The notes below the pieces were generated by a model, which worked only from the letters and a program-made list of their open reading frames with translations, did not search any database and was not told the DNA's origin. From positions 1-33,717 of the forward strand of contig NZ_CANMPM010000027.1 of assembly GCF_947499845.1 (NCBI RefSeq): a stretch of 33,717 nt of DNA, written 5' to 3'. A program made the translations under genes and the position numbers. Source of the DNA: an uncultured Pseudokineococcus sp. (GTDB lineage Bacteria; Actinomycetota; Actinomycetes; Actinomycetales; Quadrisphaeraceae). Positions 15,460 through 24,550 of the stretch are shown piece after piece (position 1 is the first letter of the stretch; each line of letters opens with the position of its first letter).

Positions 15460-16449
15460 TCAGCGCAGCGCTGGACGTCGAGAGTTCCGCTGCTCCGATC
15501 CGCGCTGCTCCTCGGACGCCGTCTCGCTGCCCGTGTCGCCGCCTTCTGTGCTCGTGCTGCCGCGGTTCAGGAGGCTGCGGGCGCGCTCGAGCCGCAGTCT
15601 CGGCGTGCCGGAGCCGAGAGCCGCCGTGAGGCGGTCGAGGTAGATCGCGAGGACGACGACGGACAGACCGGCCTCGAAACCGAGCGCGAGGTCGAGGCTC
15701 GAGATGGCCCTGACGACGACGCTCCCGAGCCCCCCGCCACCGATGAGGCCGGCGATGACGGCCATCGAGAGCGCCAGCATGATGACCTGGTTGATCCCGG
15801 CCATGATGGTCGGGAGCGCCAGCGGCAGCTGGATGCCACGGAGGATCTGCCGAGGAGTCCCGCCGAAGGCCGTGCCGGCCTCGACCACCTCGGCGTCGAC
15901 CTGCCGGATGCCGAGCTCGGTGAGCCGCACCCCGGGGGGCAGGGCGAAGACCACCGTGGTCACGAACCCCGGCACCGTCCCGATGCTGAAGAAGGCCACG
16001 GCGGGGATCAGGTAGACGAAGGGGGGCATCGTCTGCATCAGGTCGAGCACGGGCTTGAAGAGGGCGCTGGCCCGTGCGCTGCGGGCGGCCAGTATCCCCA
16101 ACGGGACGGCGATGACCGCGGCGACGAGGGTGGCGCCGATGATGAAGGCCAGGGTCTCGACGAACTCGACCCACAGCTCCATGCTCACGACGAGCACGAG
16201 CGCCACCAGAGAGCCCGCGCCGAAGCGCGCTGAGCGGATGAGCCCGCCCAGCAGAGCGAGGAGGGCCACGAGCACGAGCGGGGGAGGCAGCAGGAGCAAG
16301 GTGACGAAGGCGTCGATGAACGCGGAGACGCCGGTGCTGAAGGCGTCGAAGACGGGGTCGGCGACGTCTCCGACCCAGTCGACCGCCACTTCGACGGCAT
16401 CGCCCACGGGAACGTGGGGAAGCGGGACGATCTCGTTGACCTCAGCCAC
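15460..16449 (-). CDS. proW: Glycine-betaine/proline-type ABC transporter permease
   Basis: A 329-residue inner-membrane subunit of the ProW/OpuAB family. About six transmembrane helices lie between residues 50 and 290. The ATPase-contacting EAA loop is visible as EAGTAFGGTPRQILRGIQLP, and the block LMQTMPPFVYLIPAVAFFSI is strongly typical of betaine permeases. The N-terminal 45 residues form an acidic tail before the first helix. The last 50 residues are a polar Ser/Thr/Glu/Arg-rich extension with no known function. The GTG start lies 8 nt inside the end of the ATPase gene, so the two are translationally coupled. It forms the importer channel with the ATPase and the lipoprotein encoded on either side. 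Confidence 0.92.
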   Translation of the reverse strand: MAEVNEIVPLPHVPVGDAVEVAVDWVGDVADPVFDAFSTGVSAFIDAFVTLLLLPPPLVLVALLALLGGLIRSARFGAGSLVALVLVVSMELWVEFVETLAFIIGATLVAAVIAVPLGILAARSARASALFKPVLDLMQTMPPFVYLIPAVAFFSIGTVPGFVTTVVFALPPGVRLTELGIRQVDAEVVEAGTAFGGTPRQILRGIQLPLALPTIMAGINQVIMLALSMAVIAGLIGGGGLGSVVVRAISSLDLALGFEAGLSVVVLAIYLDRLTAALGSGTPRLRLERARSLLNRGSTSTEGGDTGSETASEEQRGSEQRNSRRPALR

Positions 16450-17515
16450 GGACGGCCTCCTTGGAGATGTCGGCGGACGTGCCCTCGACCGAGCCGGGGA
16501 GCCCGCCGAGCGCGCTGAGCATCGACGCGGCGGTGACGACGCCGACGACCTCGCCGGCGTCGTCCGTCACGGCGACGGAGCCGCCGCCCGTCGCGGCCGG
16601 CTGCAGGAGGTCGGCCAGCGGGGTGCGCAGGCCGGCGCGCGGCATGCGGTGCAGCTCGCCGTCGACCGGCCGCGGGGGCGCCATGACGTCCTCGGCGGTG
16701 AAGACCCGCGAGCGGTCGACGTCGGCGAGGAAGCTGGCGATGTAGTCGTCGGCCGGGGCGCGGAGGATCTCCGTCGGCGTCCCGGACTGCACGACCCGGC
16801 CCTCGCGCATGACGGCGACCCGGTCGCCGATGCGCATGGCCTCGTTGAGGTCGTGGGTGATGAAGACGACCGTGCGCCCCAGCGAGCGCTGCAGCTCGAC
16901 GAGCTGGTCCTGCATCTCGCGGCGGATGAGCGGGTCGAGGGCGCTGAAGGCCTCGTCCATGAGCATGACGTCGGTGCCCGACGCCAGCGCGCGGGCCAGG
17001 CCGACGCGCTGCTGCATGCCGCCGGAGAGCTCCGACGGGCGGTTCCCCGCGCGGTCGCCGAGGCCGACCATCTCGAGGGCCTCGGCCCCGCGGCGGCGGC
17101 GCTCGGCGCGCTCCACGCCCCGGATCTCGAGGGCGTAGGCGGCGTTGTCGAGCACGGTGCGGTGGGGGAGCAGGGCGAAGTGCTGGAAGACCATGCTGAG
17201 GCGCTCCTGCCGGAGCCGGCGCAGGCCGTCCTCGTCGAGGCCGGTGAGCTCGACGTCGCCGACGTGGACGGTGCCCGCGGTCGGCTCGAGGAGCCCGTTG
17301 AGCATCCGGATGAGCGTCGACTTGCCGGAGCCGGACAGGCCCATGACGACGGAGATCTCGCCCGGCTGCACCTCCAGGTCGACGTCGACGACGGCGGGGG
17401 TCGCCCCGTCCGCGCGCACGTCGGCCACGGGCTCGCCCTGCTGCAGGCGCCGCACGGCCTCCTCGGGCCGTGGGCCGAAGACCTTGTACAGGCCTCTCGC
17501 CGAGACTGCTGCCAC
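16442..17515 (-). CDS. proV: Glycine-betaine/proline-type ABC transporter ATPase with CBS domain
   Basis: 357 residues, the first gene of the importer operon. The N-terminal ARGLYKVFGPRPEEAVR is typical of ProV/OpuAA. Nucleotide-binding motifs are Walker A GLSGSGKST, Q-loop MVFQHFALLPHRTV, signature LSGGMQQRVGLARAL, Walker B VMLMDEAFSALDPL and switch FITHDLNEAM. The last 80 residues (AEDVMAPPRP to VVGVVTAASMLSAL) form a CBS-type module, which in OpuA proteins senses ionic strength or nucleotides; here it appears to be a shortened or single copy. The GTG at 17515 is chosen because AGAGGA lies 4 nt upstream and the protein begins where the family begins. The operon is divergent from the oxidoreductase gene. 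Confidence 0.93.
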   Translation of the reverse strand: MAAVSARGLYKVFGPRPEEAVRRLQQGEPVADVRADGATPAVVDVDLEVQPGEISVVMGLSGSGKSTLIRMLNGLLEPTAGTVHVGDVELTGLDEDGLRRLRQERLSMVFQHFALLPHRTVLDNAAYALEIRGVERAERRRRGAEALEMVGLGDRAGNRPSELSGGMQQRVGLARALASGTDVMLMDEAFSALDPLIRREMQDQLVELQRSLGRTVVFITHDLNEAMRIGDRVAVMREGRVVQSGTPTEILRAPADDYIASFLADVDRSRVFTAEDVMAPPRPVDGELHRMPRAGLRTPLADLLQPAATGGGSVAVTDDAGEVVGVVTAASMLSALGGLPGSVEGTSADISKEAVRG

Positions 17516-17896
17516 GTCGTCCTCTCGCCGGCCCCGGTCGTGCGGGCCGCTGGTCGTCGGGTGAGACGGCTCCGGCGCGGGTGGCGGACGCTGACCGCCC
17601 CGGAGCGCGCGCGGACGACCGCGGGCGGGGGCTGGGAGGTCGCCGTCCACGGGCTGGAGCCGGACGGCGCGTCGACGGTCCCGCGACGGGACCTCGCGGC
17701 GGTCCGCGGGCGCCTGCGGGGGCGGCGTGGGCCGGCCCCGGGCCCGGGGGTCCGCTGCGTGCTTGAGCGCTACATAACCACGCGGGCGGCGTGAGGTCGA
17801 CCGCGCAGCCCTCCTGGTGACGAAGGGTGATGGGATCGTGACGTGCGACCCCGTGACGTCGGGGTGGGCCGTCGGGCCCCTCGTAGGGTGCCGCCC
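17516..17896. other. Divergent intergenic region between the importer operon and the oxidoreductase
   Basis: About 380 bp with no credible gene. It should hold the promoters of both operons. An AT-richer spot at 17769-17778 (CTACATAACC) is the only candidate -10 for the minus-strand importer operon and is weak. An 8-bp direct repeat, CGTGACGT, occurs at 17837-17844 and 17852-17859, upstream of the oxidoreductase promoter, and may be an activator or repressor site. Confidence 0.4.
17884..17889 (+). promoter_or_regulatory. -10 element for a probable leaderless mRNA (oxidoreductase gene)
   Basis: TAGGGT fits TAnnnT and ends 7 nt before the ATG at 17897. The upstream bases lack a Shine-Dalgarno sequence. 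Transcription would start at the A of the start codon. Confidence 0.6.
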
Positions 17897-18883
17897 ATGA
17901 CGCGCTGGGGCTTCCTCGCCACCGGGGGCATCGCGACGACCGTCGCCGGTGACCTCCCGCTCGTGCCCGGGGCGGAGGCCCTCGCCGTCGCCTCGCGCGA
18001 CGCCGGGCGCGCCGCGGCGTTCGCCGAGCGGCACGGCTTCGCGCGCTCCTACGGCTCCTACGCCGACCTGCTCGCCGACCCCGACGTCGACGTCGTCTAC
18101 GTCGCGACGCCGCACGGCCAGCACCGCGCGGTGGCCCGGGCCGCCCTCGAGGCGGGCAAGCACGTCCTCGTCGAGAAGGCCTTCACGACGACGCTCGCCG
18201 GCGCCCACGAGCTCGTCGACCTCGCCCGTGACCGGGGGCTCTTCGCCATGGAGGCGATGTGGACCCGCTTCCAGCCGACGGTCGTCGCCCTCCTCGACGC
18301 GCTGGCGGACGGCGTCGTCGGCGAGGTGCGCCACGTCCACGCCGACCTCGGCTTCCCCGTGCCGGAGGACCCGGCGGGGCGCTTCTTCGACCCGGTGCTC
18401 GGCGGCGGGGCGCTGCTCGACATGGGCGTCTACCCCGTGTCGGTCGTCCGGATGGTCATGGGCGCGGCGCCGAGCGAGGTCCTCGCGCGCGGGAGCCTCA
18501 CGAGCACGGGCGTGGACGCCGAGTCCTCGCTGCTCCTCGCGCACGCGGACGGGCGCACGGCCACGACGCTGTCCACCATCCTCGCCAGGCCGGCGCGCAG
18601 CGGCACGATCACGGGCACGGGCGGGCGCGTGGAGACCGAGGGCGCCGTCCACGCGCCGGACGCCTTCGTCGTGCACCGCCCCGACGAGGAGCCGGTGCGC
18701 ACCGCGCTGCCGCGGACGGGGCGCGGGTACGCCCACATGCTCGAGCACGTGCAGGACTGCCTCGCCGAGGGCCGCACGGAGAGCCCGCTGTGGCCGCTGT
18801 CCACGACGCTCGAGGTCATGGGCGTGCTCGAGGCGGCGCTGCTGCAGCTCGGCGTCCGGATGGACGACGACCGACCCCTCTGA
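17897..18883 (+). CDS. Gfo/Idh/MocA-family NAD(P)-dependent oxidoreductase
   Basis: 328 residues. The Rossmann fold opens with WGFLATGGIATTVAGDL, a variant of GxGxxG in which the second Gly is shifted, followed by SRDAGRAAAFAERHG. The block VDVVYVATPHGQHRAVARAA and HVLVEKAFTTT gives the conserved EK motif, with Ala in place of the usual Pro after Lys. The C-terminal substrate domain has GGGALLDMGVYPVSVVRM, the pattern of the dimeric dihydrodiol dehydrogenase/xylose dehydrogenase subgroup, where Tyr replaces His. It probably oxidises or reduces a sugar or cyclitol; the substrate is unknown. The ATG at 17897 is preferred over upstream GTGs because it follows the TAGGGT box and begins at the first beta strand. 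The gene next to it on the right converges. Confidence 0.9.
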   Translation: MTRWGFLATGGIATTVAGDLPLVPGAEALAVASRDAGRAAAFAERHGFARSYGSYADLLADPDVDVVYVATPHGQHRAVARAALEAGKHVLVEKAFTTTLAGAHELVDLARDRGLFAMEAMWTRFQPTVVALLDALADGVVGEVRHVHADLGFPVPEDPAGRFFDPVLGGGALLDMGVYPVSVVRMVMGAAPSEVLARGSLTSTGVDAESSLLLAHADGRTATTLSTILARPARSGTITGTGGRVETEGAVHAPDAFVVHRPDEEPVRTALPRTGRGYAHMLEHVQDCLAEGRTESPLWPLSTTLEVMGVLEAALLQLGVRMDDDRPL

Positions 18884-18962
18884 CCGACCTCCCCGGCCGG
18901 CCCCTCCGGCGGACCGGCGCCCCCCCCCGGGTGCCCGTGGGTGCCGGGGTGGCGTCCGGGCC

Positions 18963-21236
18963 TCAGAGCGTGGCGACCGGCTCCCACGTGGGGGCGGGCG
19001 CGGGGCGGGCCAGGAGGTGGCCCTGCGCCATGTCGACGCCGAGGCCGACGAGGTGGTCCAGCTCGTCGGTCGTCTCGACGCCCTCGGCGACCGTGTGCGC
19101 GCCGGTGCGGCGGGCGAAGCCGACGAGCGCGGCCGCCATGGCCGAGCCGCCGCAGGAGCGGTGCACGTCGCGCACGATGCTCATGTCGATCTTGACGACG
19201 TCCGGGGCGAGCTGGACGACGTGGCGCATGCTCGCGAAGCCCGCGCCCGCGTCGTCGACGGCCACCTTCAGCCCGCGCTCGCGCAGCGGCGCCAGGGCGG
19301 CGGCGAGCGCCCCGTAGTCGTCGACGGGCTCGTGCTCGGTGATCTCCACGGCGAGGCCGTCGAGGCGGCCGGTGCCGAGCACCTCCTCGAGGAGGTGCCC
19401 GAAGGCCGGTGACACGACGGTCCGCGGCGAGGCGTTGACCGACAGGTGCCCGGCCACGCGGGCGGCGTGCCCCAGCGCGGACCGCAGGCACAGCAGGTCC
19501 AGCCGCTCGGCCTCGCCCGCCCGCTCGGCGCGCGAGAACCAGGGCCCGGGCGCCGAGCCGGGGGCGGGGAAGCGGGCCAGCGCCTCGGCCCCGACCACCC
19601 GGCCGCTGGCCAGGTCCACGACGCCCTGCAGGGCGGTCCCGGGCCCCCCGGAGGCCTCGAGCGCGTCGAGGTCGGCGACGACGCGGGCGCGGGAGTCCGC
19701 GATCCTGTCCTCCTCCTGCAGCAGCCCGACGAGGACGGGACCGAGGCTGCGCAGCACCTCGGCGTCACGGGCGCGCAGCTCGCGCCGGGGGGAGCGCGAG
19801 AGCGTGCAGAGGCTCCCGTAGAAGCTCCCGTCACCGCGGTGCAAGGGGACGCCGACGTACGCGCGGATGCTGTCGTCGCGCGTGGCCAGGATCGACGCGG
19901 CCACGGGGTGGACGGCGGTGTCGGGCACGACCTCCTCGACCTCCCGTGCCGCGACCCGGCGGCAGTAGGTGCCGTCGAAGGGCTCGGAGTCGCCGGCCCG
20001 CAGCAGCGCGGGGTCGTCCGAGCTCACGTGGCGGTAGACGACCCGCTCGCCCTCGAGGCGGCTGACGAAGGCCGCCTCCATGCCGAGCTGCGCCCGCACG
20101 AGGTCGAGCAGCGCGTCCACGCCGGACAGCGGCGCGGCGGGCGCCGCGGCGGCCGGTGGACGGGGCCGCGGCAGCGACGGCGGCCGAGCCGGCGCCGACC
20201 GGCGGAGCGCCTTCTCGGCGAACATCCGCGCGTCGGCGGAGCGCCAGGCGGCGTGCAGGTCCCCGGCCCCCTCGCGGGCGCCCGCGCCGACCGAGGCCTC
20301 CACGCCGTGCTCGGCCAGCGCGTCCCGCAGCGCCCGCGCGCGGTGCTCGACGTCCTCGCGGGACCTCTCGACGAGGAGGACCCCGAACTCGTCGCCGCCG
20401 AGGCGGGCGAGCAGGTCGCCCGGTCCCACCAGCTCGCGGGCCACCTCCGCCGCCCGGCGCAGCAGGGCGTCACCCGCGTCGTGGCCGTCGCGGTCGTTGA
20501 CGGCCTTCAGCGCGTCGAGGTCGACGACGAGGACGCCGGCCGGCGTCCCGTGCCGCCGCCCGCGCGCGTCCTCCGCCGCGAAGGCGGCGTCCCACGCGCG
20601 GCGGCTCGCGGCGCCGGTGAGGGCGTCGGTCGCCGCGGCGGCCTCGGCCCGCTCGGCGCGGCGGACCTCGCGCTCCAGGCGCACCTCGTAGGCGAGCAGC
20701 AGCCCGAGCAGGCCGGCCTGCAGGCGCACGGCCGGGAGGGCGTCCGCGAGCTCGGCGCCCCGCGGCTGGCACCCGGCGGCGCAGAGGGCGCCCAGGAGCT
20801 CGCCGTCGGGGCCCTCGACGGGAACGGTGAGGTAGGAGTGCGCGTCCAGGCCGGTGACCGCCCGCATCCGGGCGTAGGCGGGGACGTCGTCGACGACGGG
20901 GGCCGCCATGGGGGCGCTGCCCTCGAGCATGCGCGCGCAGAAGGTGTCGTCCCAGCGGCGCACCAGGCCGACGTGGGCGCCGAAGGGGTCGTCGTCCTCC
21001 GCGGTCGCGATGACGACGTACTCCTCGCCGCGGCGGCGCGCGAGGAGCCAGGACTCCATGCCGAACCGGCGCTGGAGGTCCAGCAGCGCGGTCCGCGCGG
21101 CGGCGCCGAAGTCGCGCAGGCCGACGGCGCCCGACGGCGGGCGCAGCGGCCGCTCCGCCGCGTCCTGACCCTCGTGAGCGCCGACCGGCGCGCTCCCCGG
21201 GCGCACCGCGTCGTCCCCGCCAGCCCCCTCCTGCAC
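18963..21236 (-). CDS. GAF-GGDEF-GAF-EAL cyclic-di-GMP signalling protein
   Basis: 757 residues with four modules: GAF (about 45-190), GGDEF (205-340), GAF (365-520) and EAL (525-750). The cyclase signature LARLGGDEFG (GGDEF at 280-284) is intact. The product-inhibition I-site, RxxD five residues earlier, reads GPGD and so is missing its Arg. The phosphodiesterase has EALAR (551-555), LSVNASP, VEITEHE, VDDAGAGF, VKIDMS, VAEGVET and AQGHLLARP, so all main metal and catalytic acids appear present. No membrane helix is predicted, suggesting a cytosolic sensor with GAF-bound ligands. Both activities may be functional, with net direction set by the GAF domains. The GTG at 21236 gives the full protein, though AGGAGGGGG lies just inside it and a later start is possible. 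Confidence 0.92.
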   Translation of the reverse strand: MQEGAGGDDAVRPGSAPVGAHEGQDAAERPLRPPSGAVGLRDFGAAARTALLDLQRRFGMESWLLARRRGEEYVVIATAEDDDPFGAHVGLVRRWDDTFCARMLEGSAPMAAPVVDDVPAYARMRAVTGLDAHSYLTVPVEGPDGELLGALCAAGCQPRGAELADALPAVRLQAGLLGLLLAYEVRLEREVRRAERAEAAAATDALTGAASRRAWDAAFAAEDARGRRHGTPAGVLVVDLDALKAVNDRDGHDAGDALLRRAAEVARELVGPGDLLARLGGDEFGVLLVERSREDVEHRARALRDALAEHGVEASVGAGAREGAGDLHAAWRSADARMFAEKALRRSAPARPPSLPRPRPPAAAAPAAPLSGVDALLDLVRAQLGMEAAFVSRLEGERVVYRHVSSDDPALLRAGDSEPFDGTYCRRVAAREVEEVVPDTAVHPVAASILATRDDSIRAYVGVPLHRGDGSFYGSLCTLSRSPRRELRARDAEVLRSLGPVLVGLLQEEDRIADSRARVVADLDALEASGGPGTALQGVVDLASGRVVGAEALARFPAPGSAPGPWFSRAERAGEAERLDLLCLRSALGHAARVAGHLSVNASPRTVVSPAFGHLLEEVLGTGRLDGLAVEITEHEPVDDYGALAAALAPLRERGLKVAVDDAGAGFASMRHVVQLAPDVVKIDMSIVRDVHRSCGGSAMAAALVGFARRTGAHTVAEGVETTDELDHLVGLGVDMAQGHLLARPAPAPTWEPVATL

Positions 21237-21332
21237 CGCGCACCCCCACTCGAGACGACAGCCTGTAGCAGAAGGTAGCGCGGTGTCACCGCCCGGGGAG
21301 GCTCGACCGCGAGACCCACCCCGGTCGCGGCC

Positions 21333-23942
21333 TCAGAGCCGGCCCACGCCCACCACCCGGACGACGGCGGCGCCCTCCTCGTCGCTGGCGGGGAGGTCCA
21401 CCTCGGCGTCGAAGCCCCAGTCGCCGTCGCCGGCCGGGTCGGCGAAGACCTGCCGCACGTGCCACACCTCGGGCTCCTTGCGCCACAGCAGCATCCGCGG
21501 GCCGCGGGCGTCCGCGCCCGTGCCGATCTCGTCGTGCTCGGCGTAGTAGGCCTCGAGCTGCCCGGCCCACGCGGCGGCGTCCCAGCCCGTGCCGGCGTCG
21601 AGCTCGCCGAGGTCCCAGGTGCGCCGCAGCGCCGCGAGCTCGACCCGGCGGAACAGCGCGTTGCGCACCATCCGCGTGAACGCCCGCTCGTTGCCCGTGA
21701 CGGGACGGGTGGGCGCCGTCGGGGCGCGCACCTCCGCGACGGCGGCGTCGACGCGGTCGGGGTCCGTGAGGTGCTCCCACTCGTCGAGCAGGCTCGAGTC
21801 GACCTGCCGCACGAGCTCGCCGAGCCACTCGACGAGGTCGACGACCTCCTCGGTGCGCGCCTCGGCGGGCACGCCCGAGCGCAGCGACCGGTAGGCGTCG
21901 GTGAGGTAGCGCAGGACGGCGCCCTCGGCGCGCACGAGGCCGTAGTAGGACACGAGCTCGCGGAAGGTCATGCCGCGCTCGTAGAGGTCGCGCACCACCG
22001 ACTTGGGCGACAGCACGGCGCGCGAGGCCCACGGGTGGCCCTGCGCGTAGGCCTCGAAGGCGGCCTCGAGCAGCTCCTCGAGCGGCTTGGGCCACGTGAC
22101 GTCGTCGAGGAGCTCCATCCGCTCCTCGTACTCGATCCCCTCGGCCTTCATCTGGGCGACGGCCTCGCCGCGGGCCTTGAACTGCTGGGCGGCCAGGACG
22201 GCGCGGGGGTCGTCGAGCGTCGCCTCGACGACGGACAGGACGTCGAGGGCGTACGTCGGCGACTCCGGGTCGAGCAGCTCGACGGCGGCCAGGGCGAAGG
22301 TCGACAGCGGGTGGTCGAGCGCGAAGCCGCGGGGGAGGTCCACCGTCAGGCGGTAGCGGCGCCCGTCGGGCTCGGGCTCGTCGAGCCGCTCGACGACGCC
22401 TGCGGCCAGCAGCGCCTTCGTGATGCCGACGACCTCTCGCACGTGGCGGCGCTGGCGCGCCCGCGGCTCGTGGTTGTCCAGGAGCAGGTGCCGCATCGCC
22501 GCCGCCGGGTCGCCGGGGCGCGCCAGGACGTTGAGGACCATCGACGTCGAGACGGCGAAGTGCGGGCGCAGCGGCTCGGGGGCGGCGGCGACGAGCTTGT
22601 CGAAGGTCGCCCGCGTCCAGGCCACGAAGCCCTCGGGCGGCTGCTTGCGCACGACCTTGCGGCGCTTCTTCGGGTCGTCGCCCGCCTTGGCCAGCGCCTT
22701 GAGGTTCTCGACCTCGTGCTCGGGCGCCTGGACGACGACGGTGCCGGCGGTGTCGTAGCCCGCGCGGCCGGCGCGGCCGGCGACCTGGTGGAACTCGCGC
22801 GCCGTGAGCAGGCGGGTGCGCGTGCCGTCGTACTTGCTCAGCGCGGACAGCAGCACCGTCCGGATGGGCACGTTGATGCCGACGCCGAGGGTGTCGGTGC
22901 CGCAGATGACCTTGAGCAGCCCCGCCTGCGCCAGCTGCTCCACGAGCCGCCGGTACTTGGGCAGCATCCCGGCGTGGTGGACGCCGATCCCGTGGCGCAC
23001 GAGCCGCGAGAGCGTCTGCCCGAAGCCGGTGGTGAAGCGGAACCCGCCGAGGAAGGCGGCGATCTCGTCGCGCTCGGCGCGGGTGGCGACCTGCGCGCTC
23101 GTCAGCGCCTGCGCGCGCTCCAGCGCCGCGGCCTGGGTGAAGTGGACGACGTAGACGGGCGACTGCCGGGTCTCGAGCAGCTCGTCGATCGTCTCGTGCA
23201 CGGGCGTCGTGGCGTAGTAGTGGTGCAGCGGCACGGGCCGCTCGGCGGACGCGACGAGCGCCGTCTCCCGGTCGGTGCGGCGAGTGAGGTCCTCGCGGAT
23301 GGGCGTCGTGTCGCCGAGCGTGGCGGACATGAGGAGGAACTGGGCGCGGGGCAGCTCGAGGAGCGGCACCTGCCAGGCCCAGCCGCGGTCGGGGTCGCCG
23401 TAGTAGTGGAACTCGTCCATGACGACGACGCCGATGTCGGCGTCGGGCCCCTCGCGCAGCGCCAGGTTGGCGAGGACCTCCGCCGTGCAGCAGACGATCG
23501 GCGCGCCCGCGTTGACGCTGGCGTCACCGGTGAGCATGCCGACGCGGTCGGCGCCGAAGACGGCGCACAGCGCGAAGAACTTCTCGCTGACCAGCGCCTT
23601 GATGGGCGCCGTGTAGAACGACCGCCGCCCCTCGGCGAGGGCGAAGGCCTGGGCGCCCGTCGCGACGAGCGACTTGCCCGAGCCGGTGGGCGTCGCCAGG
23701 ACGACGTTCGCGCCCGTCACCAGCCCGAGGAGGGCCTCCTCCTGGTGCGGGTAGAGGGACAGGCCCTGCTCGGCGGCCCAGGAGGAGAAGGCCGCGAGCA
23801 GCTCGTCGGGGTCGGCGCCGCCCTCCGCCGCCGCGGCGGCGGCGCGCAGGGGCTCGAGCGCGGTGACGAGCGACGGCGCCGGGCGCGTCGAGGGCTCGGG
23901 CGGCGTGGTGGTGTCGGCCTGGGCCGCGGCGTCGGTGGTCAT
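21333..23942 (-). CDS. Superfamily 2 DExH helicase with DUF3516-type C-terminus
   Basis: 869 residues. Motifs are YPHQEEALLGL (Q region), Walker A ATPTGSGKS (Lys90), TAPIKALVSEKFF (Ia), VVMDEFHYYGD (176-179 is DEFH in place of DEAH/DEVH), LMSATLGDT (III), GVHHAGMLPKYRRLVE, CGTDTLGVGINVPIRTVL (V) and QVAGRAGRAG (VI). The arrangement resembles Ski2/Mtr4-like helicases. The C-terminal 350 residues match the actinobacterial DUF3516 helicase group. It is likely an RNA or DNA helicase; its target is unknown. The ATG at 23942 is preferred over one 90 nt upstream, whose added residues look non-coding. The PIN/HTH module lies upstream on the same strand, 53 bp away, but is probably separate given its different base composition. 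Confidence 0.92.
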   Translation of the reverse strand: MTTDAAAQADTTTPPEPSTRPAPSLVTALEPLRAAAAAAEGGADPDELLAAFSSWAAEQGLSLYPHQEEALLGLVTGANVVLATPTGSGKSLVATGAQAFALAEGRRSFYTAPIKALVSEKFFALCAVFGADRVGMLTGDASVNAGAPIVCCTAEVLANLALREGPDADIGVVVMDEFHYYGDPDRGWAWQVPLLELPRAQFLLMSATLGDTTPIREDLTRRTDRETALVASAERPVPLHHYYATTPVHETIDELLETRQSPVYVVHFTQAAALERAQALTSAQVATRAERDEIAAFLGGFRFTTGFGQTLSRLVRHGIGVHHAGMLPKYRRLVEQLAQAGLLKVICGTDTLGVGINVPIRTVLLSALSKYDGTRTRLLTAREFHQVAGRAGRAGYDTAGTVVVQAPEHEVENLKALAKAGDDPKKRRKVVRKQPPEGFVAWTRATFDKLVAAAPEPLRPHFAVSTSMVLNVLARPGDPAAAMRHLLLDNHEPRARQRRHVREVVGITKALLAAGVVERLDEPEPDGRRYRLTVDLPRGFALDHPLSTFALAAVELLDPESPTYALDVLSVVEATLDDPRAVLAAQQFKARGEAVAQMKAEGIEYEERMELLDDVTWPKPLEELLEAAFEAYAQGHPWASRAVLSPKSVVRDLYERGMTFRELVSYYGLVRAEGAVLRYLTDAYRSLRSGVPAEARTEEVVDLVEWLGELVRQVDSSLLDEWEHLTDPDRVDAAVAEVRAPTAPTRPVTGNERAFTRMVRNALFRRVELAALRRTWDLGELDAGTGWDAAAWAGQLEAYYAEHDEIGTGADARGPRMLLWRKEPEVWHVRQVFADPAGDGDWGFDAEVDLPASDEEGAAVVRVVGVGRL

Positions 23943-23995
23943 CGGGCCTAGGGTCCCACCGCCGCGGAAGGCCGAGCGGCCCCCTTGTCCGCCAC

Positions 23996-24550
23996 CTATA
24001 GCCCGAGGCTGTGCCGCCGTCGTCGGCACCATGAGGGGAAGTCCGCGACGGCGTCTGGGGGATACCGCCCTCCCGTGGCCGCCAGGTCGCGCACGACGGC
24101 TGCGGCACTCGCCATCGTGTGGTGCCCAAGCCTCTCCGCGTCATCGAGCAGGCCGAGGACGCCGATCTTCGCCAGCCCTCGTCGCCTCGCGACGACGGCG
24201 GCTCGATGGTCGTCGATCACGAGGACACCTCCGACCTCCGCAGCCAGGGCGAAGCAGGTGGCCTCTCCCAGGTTGTGCCGACCATCGACACCCAGAGGCA
24301 CGACCAGATCAGCCACCGCGACGAGCCAGTCGACACCCTCCCGTTCGTCGACGACCGGCCAGGCGAGGTCTCCAGCGCCGTCGCCCACCCCCAAGCCTCG
24401 CCTGACCTCCGCCAGCACGACGTCCGTCGTCCGGTGGTCCATGCTCCTTCGCTGAGCCAGGTCGACGATGTCGGCGAGCCGGTCGGCGCGGCGTGCATGG
24501 ACCAACGGGCTGGCGTCCCAGATCCAGGGACGTCCCTCGAGGGTCACCAC
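23996..24550 (-). CDS. PIN-domain nuclease, probable toxin
   Basis: 184 residues. The PIN active-site acids can be placed: Asp12 in WIWDASPLVHA, Glu48 in DVVLAEVRRGL, Glu96 in LGEATCFALA and Asp113/114 in VLVIDDHRAAVVARRRG. These are the features of a metal-dependent single-strand RNase, as in VapC toxins. It resembles the DUF3368-like PIN branch more than classical VapC. The GTG at 24550 (or the next GTG at 24547, giving a 4-nt GTGA overlap) lies inside the end of the upstream XRE/ImmA gene, so the two are coupled and the pair is probably a toxin-antitoxin or defence unit. GC content is visibly lower than in the flanking helicase and dehydrogenase genes, suggesting transfer. Function is inferred from fold and context only. 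Confidence 0.82.
   Translation of the reverse strand: MVTLEGRPWIWDASPLVHARRADRLADIVDLAQRRSMDHRTTDVVLAEVRRGLGVGDGAGDLAWPVVDEREGVDWLVAVADLVVPLGVDGRHNLGEATCFALAAEVGGVLVIDDHRAAVVARRRGLAKIGVLGLLDDAERLGHHTMASAAAVVRDLAATGGRYPPDAVADFPSWCRRRRHSLGL

Noticed and set aside
21459-23951. 830-codon plus-strand frame opposite the DUF3516 helicase
   Set aside because: Helicase motifs are complete on the minus strand. The plus-strand product is low-complexity.
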